Assembly: GCA_015065205.1 (NCBI GenBank)
Contig: SVQS01000019.1
Location: forward strand, 1 to 19,067
Reading direction: 5' to 3'
DNA: 19,067 bases
Origin: Oscillospiraceae bacterium
GTDB taxonomy: Bacteria; Bacillota; Clostridia; Oscillospirales; CAG-272
Shown: piece by piece, positions 14,991-19,067 of the stretch
Layout: every line of letters begins with the position of its first letter
Numbering within the stretch: the first letter of the stretch is position 1
Notes under the pieces: generated by a model
Told to the model about the DNA's origin: nothing
Databases searched by the model: none
Seen by the model: only the letters and a program-made list of their open reading frames with translations
Position numbers and translations under genes: made by a program

Positions 14991-17900
14991 ATGGCAAAAA
15001 AATTGATATTACTTTTGCTGATTATCCCGATTGTCGTCATGATCATCCTGTTTGCCGCGTCCGATGCGGTGGCAAACATGGTTGATGTGCACGTAGACGG
15101 TATCTATATTGTTAACAATCCCCAGAATGTTTACTTGGATTTTGACAAAGGCGAGACATACACGTTTGAATATGTTGTTACGCCTACCGGTGCAAAAAAC
15201 AAAGCAATCTATCCTCGCATAGATGCGGTTGGAGACGAGCCCAAGGCAAATTTCGACATTGATACGACGCAGCCCGGTAAAGTTACGCTCATACCTCTCT
15301 CCACAGGGTCTGCTACGATTCATTTTATCACCGTTGATAACGCTGAAAAAGACTCGCTTACTGTTCACGTTAGAACAAACGAATTGCAGTCTATTGATTC
15401 AACCATCTCCCGAGATGTGCTTGTTTTGGGTGGTGAAGAGGGAGCAGACACGGCAACCATCACAACAACGGTCTATCCCCAAACCCTCGCAGGTACCACG
15501 CTTTACTACAGTTCCAGTGATGAGAGGATTGTAAGAGTAGATAGCGAGGGCAAGGTAACTGCAGTTGGTCGCGGTCCCGCAACCATTACCATTGCAGCTG
15601 GTGCAGACGAAAACAGAAAAGAAGCTACCGTTGATGTGGTTGTAGAAATGGAAGGCAAAATTGCCGCTGCAACACCGAAGCCCACCTCCAAGGGCGTGGG
15701 TGAGCACACCATTGACTTCAACTATCCCGTGGAATTTACCAAAGATGATCTTTCCATCCGTGTTTATGATGCAAACGGAGAAGAGATTACCGATCACAGC
15801 TCTGTTATTAAGGGAGAGTTTGAAATGCTCGTTAAAGACGTAGGAAAGCAAAGAGCTAAGTTTTCTTATGAATTTGCCCCGGGCTTTGTTGGTGATATCA
15901 CCGTAGAATTTGTTCTCAAAATCAACGGTGAAGAAGACACTTTCTCGCAAACGTTCTCCAAGGTAGATAAAATCAGCTTAGATTACAACAAGAACGTTTT
16001 CGGTGTTTCTGCAGCAAACACGGGCGGTTTCTCTCTGCATTTCAGTGTAATTCCTTCCGACATACTCGTTGAATTGGGCGAGGTGGTTATCAGCAATCCT
16101 GCACTCATCTCGACTGCTGCATCTGACATAACAACAAGCGTAACCAATGGCGATGGTCGTTTGACTCTGAAAACATTGGGTAAAGCAGGAACCGTTACGG
16201 TTTCCCTTACCGTTTATAACAAGTTAGACCCCACCGACTATGCAACCTTTGAAAAAACGATCGAAATCGGTGTTACAGCTATTGATATCGTTAAGCCGTT
16301 AGCAAAAGGTGACAAAGCGGAATATGGTCTTGAAGGTCTGTTTACTATCGGCGGTAAGAAATGGAGTGACATAAACGGGGACGGCATCCCCGATGCTATC
16401 GTCGATGCAGAGTTTACTCTGGAAGCTGTTCTTTCCAAATCGGATGAAATGATCGATGGATATAATTACAAAGAGCACTTCAGATGGTATTCGTCTCAAC
16501 CCGACAAGGTGAAAATTGACGAAAAGACCGGTGTGATTTCCTATGCGGACGGATACACTGCCGAAGATGAGGAAAATCCTCCGGAGATTGAATTTCGGAT
16601 CTCTTATGTCTTTGGAGACAAAGAATATGTAAGTCCCACTCGCTTTGCTATTCGTTGTGTAAAGAACGGTATCAATGTTTACAACTATGCCGAGCTTTAC
16701 TACGCAACCAAGAAAGAAGGTCACCCCATTGTCCTTCGAGCCGATATCATCGATGACTTCGGTGAAATTAATGGAGAATACGTTCTTGAAAAGGATAAGC
16801 TGTACGAAAAGATAGACACCACTTACGACTACACCTACTACTACAACAAGTGGATAGCTGAAGGACGCGCGGCAGATCAATTTGAGATACCGCAGGTGAT
16901 CACGCTCTTGCAATTCCATGAAGACCTTTACGGTAACGGTCACGAAATCAATGCACACAAAGCTACTATGGGATTGGGACTTGGCCCGAACGGTAATAAA
17001 GCACCTGTTGAGGGCGCACTCTTCCAAGGTCCTCTCAACTTTGTAAGAGCCCAATTGGATGAAAACTCCATTCGCGGAGCCAGCGTTAAGGCGCAGGATA
17101 ACATCTGCTTTGCCCTTTACGATGATGTCGATGTTACCAATGTCAGACTTCTCGGATGCGATCCGACATCGGATGATAAAGGACAGATAAATCTTATTGA
17201 CTTGAACTGGGTTGGTACTACCGTAGAAGTGCTTGGAACCAACGTTAACATTCAATACTCCAGATTGATCAACGGACGAACCGTTTTGCGTGCGTTCGGC
17301 GACGAGCAGGATGCCGAAAAAGAAATTGAACTTACTGTTAGCAACTGTGTTTTGCAGCAAGCAAGAGAGTTCATTATGAGAATCGGTTCTAACCGTTTTG
17401 TTAACGGTGGCACATTTGATAAAGATAATATTTTCCAATCGGCCAAATTACCTTTTGAACAAAAAGATAACTCCTCGAATCTTCCTTTCTACCCATTAGA
17501 AGAAATTCGCGAGAAGGATGATCCGGATAAAAGACCGGAGGCATACGACACCATCATCAAGCAACAATATTCCTCGTACGACTCTGAAACAAAGCGAGTA
17601 TATGATGATGCATTTATCAACACCTTTGTTACAGTAAGAGATTGCGTCTTTACAGATACCGGTATTTTCGCTATCGCGATGGATTCTCACTTTGCAGGTC
17701 CTATGCTTTATGACGGTCCGTCTGCGGTTGCCAACGACTTGAAGATGCCCTCGTACGCAGATAAGTTTAGCACATGGCATGATTTGGCAAAGACCTCTTA
17801 TGGTGCAAAGCTTACCATCGAAGGAAAAATCGGACTTTATAACTGGAAAAAACTTTCGACTGTTGATAGCACCACCCTTATTGAGATTACGGGAGTAAAG

Positions 17901-18347
17901 GAACCGCAGAACGAAGAAGAATTAAACAACCTGGATGAGGTAGCTAAGCTTTTGTGGAGTTTGAATCTCAATCTTCAAAATATGGTCGAAAAAGCTGAAG
18001 AAACACATAAAAATATCACCACAATGTATAAGGCAGATGGAGACAACGAGCAAACCAAACACGTTCACGCAGGCATTGCATTCTTTGGCGGTGGCAAAAA
18101 CTATTCCGTTCTCGAAATAGCCGATGATGCAGGTGGTATGATTGCTGACCTTGCACCGCATCCCATTTCGTTGGCTCAGGCCGGTGAACTTAAGCTTGAA
18201 ACTGCTGCAGGATCAGAGAGCTTTTGCTTCTTTATTTGCTCCGGCGCCACCGTTGAAAATAACGGCTTCTCACCCGCAAAACAAAAGGAAATACTTGCAA
18301 GCGGTGAAGACGCATACGGATTTGTTTACAAATCTACGAAAAAATAA
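14991..18347 (+). CDS. Large exported Ig-like / beta-helix-like surface protein
   Basis: A 1118-residue protein with an N-terminal hydrophobic segment (about 4-24 after MAKK) that is a signal peptide or anchor; SDAVAN just after could be a cleavage region. Two bacterial Ig-like group 2 type modules follow: about 30-130, and 131-219 with YYSSSDERIVRVDSEGKVTAVG. Further beta modules run to about 440. A DINGDGIPD loop (460-468) fits a calcium-binding DxNxDGxxD motif. A region about 630-900 with short recurring strands (LYGNGHEINAH, VTNVRLLGC, LTVSNCVLQQ, VTVRDCVFTD) looks like a right-handed beta-helix. No LPXTG or C-terminal membrane segment is present, and no catalytic site was recognised. AAGGAGGA at 14976-14983 precedes the start; the gap to the permease is 50 bp without a terminator. 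The partner in an adhesion, matrix or export machine is unknown. Confidence 0.8.
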   Translation: MAKKLILLLLIIPIVVMIILFAASDAVANMVDVHVDGIYIVNNPQNVYLDFDKGETYTFEYVVTPTGAKNKAIYPRIDAVGDEPKANFDIDTTQPGKVTLIPLSTGSATIHFITVDNAEKDSLTVHVRTNELQSIDSTISRDVLVLGGEEGADTATITTTVYPQTLAGTTLYYSSSDERIVRVDSEGKVTAVGRGPATITIAAGADENRKEATVDVVVEMEGKIAAATPKPTSKGVGEHTIDFNYPVEFTKDDLSIRVYDANGEEITDHSSVIKGEFEMLVKDVGKQRAKFSYEFAPGFVGDITVEFVLKINGEEDTFSQTFSKVDKISLDYNKNVFGVSAANTGGFSLHFSVIPSDILVELGEVVISNPALISTAASDITTSVTNGDGRLTLKTLGKAGTVTVSLTVYNKLDPTDYATFEKTIEIGVTAIDIVKPLAKGDKAEYGLEGLFTIGGKKWSDINGDGIPDAIVDAEFTLEAVLSKSDEMIDGYNYKEHFRWYSSQPDKVKIDEKTGVISYADGYTAEDEENPPEIEFRISYVFGDKEYVSPTRFAIRCVKNGINVYNYAELYYATKKEGHPIVLRADIIDDFGEINGEYVLEKDKLYEKIDTTYDYTYYYNKWIAEGRAADQFEIPQVITLLQFHEDLYGNGHEINAHKATMGLGLGPNGNKAPVEGALFQGPLNFVRAQLDENSIRGASVKAQDNICFALYDDVDVTNVRLLGCDPTSDDKGQINLIDLNWVGTTVEVLGTNVNIQYSRLINGRTVLRAFGDEQDAEKEIELTVSNCVLQQAREFIMRIGSNRFVNGGTFDKDNIFQSAKLPFEQKDNSSNLPFYPLEEIREKDDPDKRPEAYDTIIKQQYSSYDSETKRVYDDAFINTFVTVRDCVFTDTGIFAIAMDSHFAGPMLYDGPSAVANDLKMPSYADKFSTWHDLAKTSYGAKLTIEGKIGLYNWKKLSTVDSTTLIEITGVKEPQNEEELNNLDEVAKLLWSLNLNLQNMVEKAEETHKNITTMYKADGDNEQTKHVHAGIAFFGGGKNYSVLEIADDAGGMIADLAPHPISLAQAGELKLETAAGSESFCFFICSGATVENNGFSPAKQKEILASGEDAYGFVYKSTKK

Positions 18348-18469
18348 GCACCACAAAACAAAAACACCTATTTTATTTATTAAGTTAATTTAAGTATTAC
18401 ACCCAAGGAATACAAACGAGTCCACACGTTTATAATCCTTCATTTCTTTGATCTTCAAAGGAGGAAATT
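18348..18469 (+). other. Intergenic gap with possible weak promoter
   Basis: AT-rich 122 bp. TATAAT at 18431-18436 could be a -10, but no good -35 is seen 16-18 bp upstream. No terminator hairpin was found, so the lipoprotein gene may still be in the ABC operon. Confidence 0.3.
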
Positions 18470-19067
18470 ATGAAAAGAATTATCGTTTGGATTACCGTCC
18501 TATCTCTGATTATCGCGGGCGTATTCGCTATGAACGCGTGTAATCGCAGAACCGATGAAAACGGCGTTAGTTACGAGGTGAATACGCCGGCGCGTGATGA
18601 GTCTGGACGCATTATCATTACGTACGGCGAACAACCGGAGGACTATCTGGGCCGTTTCAGCATTACAAAAACTGAAGACGGCGTATTGTCTACAGTACCC
18701 GTAGAAGCTTCTATGCTGGTTACCGAAATCGATACGTCCGTGGTCGACGGTAACGGTCAAATACTGCAATTCTCCTATTCCGGTCAAGTGTATTCTTTTC
18801 CGGTTGTTGTAAAATATAAGATAGAATTTGTAGTAGATGGCCATGCATACCAAACTTACCACGTGCACAATAAAGAGAGTTTGGATAAAATCAAAACCCT
18901 CTTAGAAGAGGAAGCAAGAGAAGCTTCGGGCTTGGGTGATAAGTTTAACCCCGACAAGCTGAAGCTTCACGAGCTCCTTGTGGCACCTGAAAAGAGCGGA
19001 TACAGCTTTAAGGGTTGGTCTGAGGAAGGTTATGACGAGTCGGGAAAAGTGAAAATCACCAACAACT
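18470..19067 (+). CDS. Probable lipoprotein with InlB-like repeat, cut by window end
   Basis: Open from ATG 18470 to the window edge, 199 codons with no stop, so the C-terminus is missing. AAAGGAGG at 18457-18464 supports the start. The N-terminus MKRIIVWITVLSLIIAGVFA is followed by MNAC with Cys24, a plausible but non-ideal lipobox. A beta-rich stretch is followed by YKIEFVVDGHAYQTYHV...SGYSFKGWSEEG, the pattern of InlB B-type (Listeria-Bacteroides) repeats, with a charged, probably helical, insert of about 35 residues in the middle. Expected outside the cell, lipid-anchored or secreted. It follows the large surface protein on the same strand. Confidence 0.75.
   Translation, partial: MKRIIVWITVLSLIIAGVFAMNACNRRTDENGVSYEVNTPARDESGRIIITYGEQPEDYLGRFSITKTEDGVLSTVPVEASMLVTEIDTSVVDGNGQILQFSYSGQVYSFPVVVKYKIEFVVDGHAYQTYHVHNKESLDKIKTLLEEEAREASGLGDKFNPDKLKLHELLVAPEKSGYSFKGWSEEGYDESGKVKITNN

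Noticed and set aside
16299..17438. 379-codon minus-strand frame opposite the large surface protein
   Set aside because: Shadow frame; no start signals, and the plus-strand protein has a clear signal segment and domain structure.

Overview
The window looks like a piece of a low-to-mid GC Bacillota chromosome, most likely an uncultured gut-type member of class Clostridia. Signs of this are consensus sigma-A promoters (TTGACA or TTGCAA, 17 bp, TATAAT), strong AGGAGG ribosome binding sites, large N-terminally anchored Ig-like surface proteins, and glycoside hydrolase family 3 (GH3) enzymes. No species can be named from the sequence. All ten protein genes lie on the plus strand; only a two-tRNA unit lies on the minus strand.

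Layout. (1) 1-585: a small single-domain rhodanese gene. Its promoter has an extended -10 and no good -35, and a CRP/FNR-type palindrome is centred about 41.5 bp before the expected start; a second palindrome in mirrored orientation lies 75 bp upstream. A terminator follows the gene. (2) 586-1239: no protein gene. A minus-strand transcript with a consensus promoter encodes tRNA-Leu(UAA) then initiator tRNA-Met(CAU). Downstream of the initiator tRNA lies a roughly 235-bp segment flanked by 19-bp direct repeats of the tRNA 3' end. It is full of hairpins and inverted tRNA fragments. It separates the tRNA from what looks like its older terminator. (3) 1240-7026: a promoter with dyads over both hexamers drives a two-gene extracellular unit. 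The first gene is a two-membrane-segment GH3 enzyme with its domains in reversed order and a repeated Glu/Lys-rich cytoplasmic tail. The second is an anchored protein of Ig-like modules with a carbohydrate-binding-like sandwich. (4) 7027-12096: a second operon with a cytoplasmic GH3 enzyme of normal domain order, UDP-galactopyranose mutase (glf) and a family 2 glycosyltransferase, closed by a strong terminator. (5) 12097-19067: a third operon with a consensus promoter and a 150-nt structured leader. It holds an ABC ATPase, a large duplicated ABC-2-type permease, a 1118-residue exported Ig-like/beta-helix-like protein, and the start of a probable lipoprotein with an InlB-like repeat, cut by the window end.

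Taken together the region appears devoted to the cell envelope. It has surface glycan hydrolysis or remodelling (permuted GH3 plus Ig/CBM-like partner), synthesis of a possibly galactofuranose-containing glycan (glf plus glycosyltransferase, with a cytoplasmic beta-glycosidase), and an ABC exporter transcribed with large surface proteins. Substrates and partners are inferred from families and neighbourhood only. The least explained parts are the tRNA-end insertion, the leader of the ABC operon, and the ABC/surface-protein operon itself.
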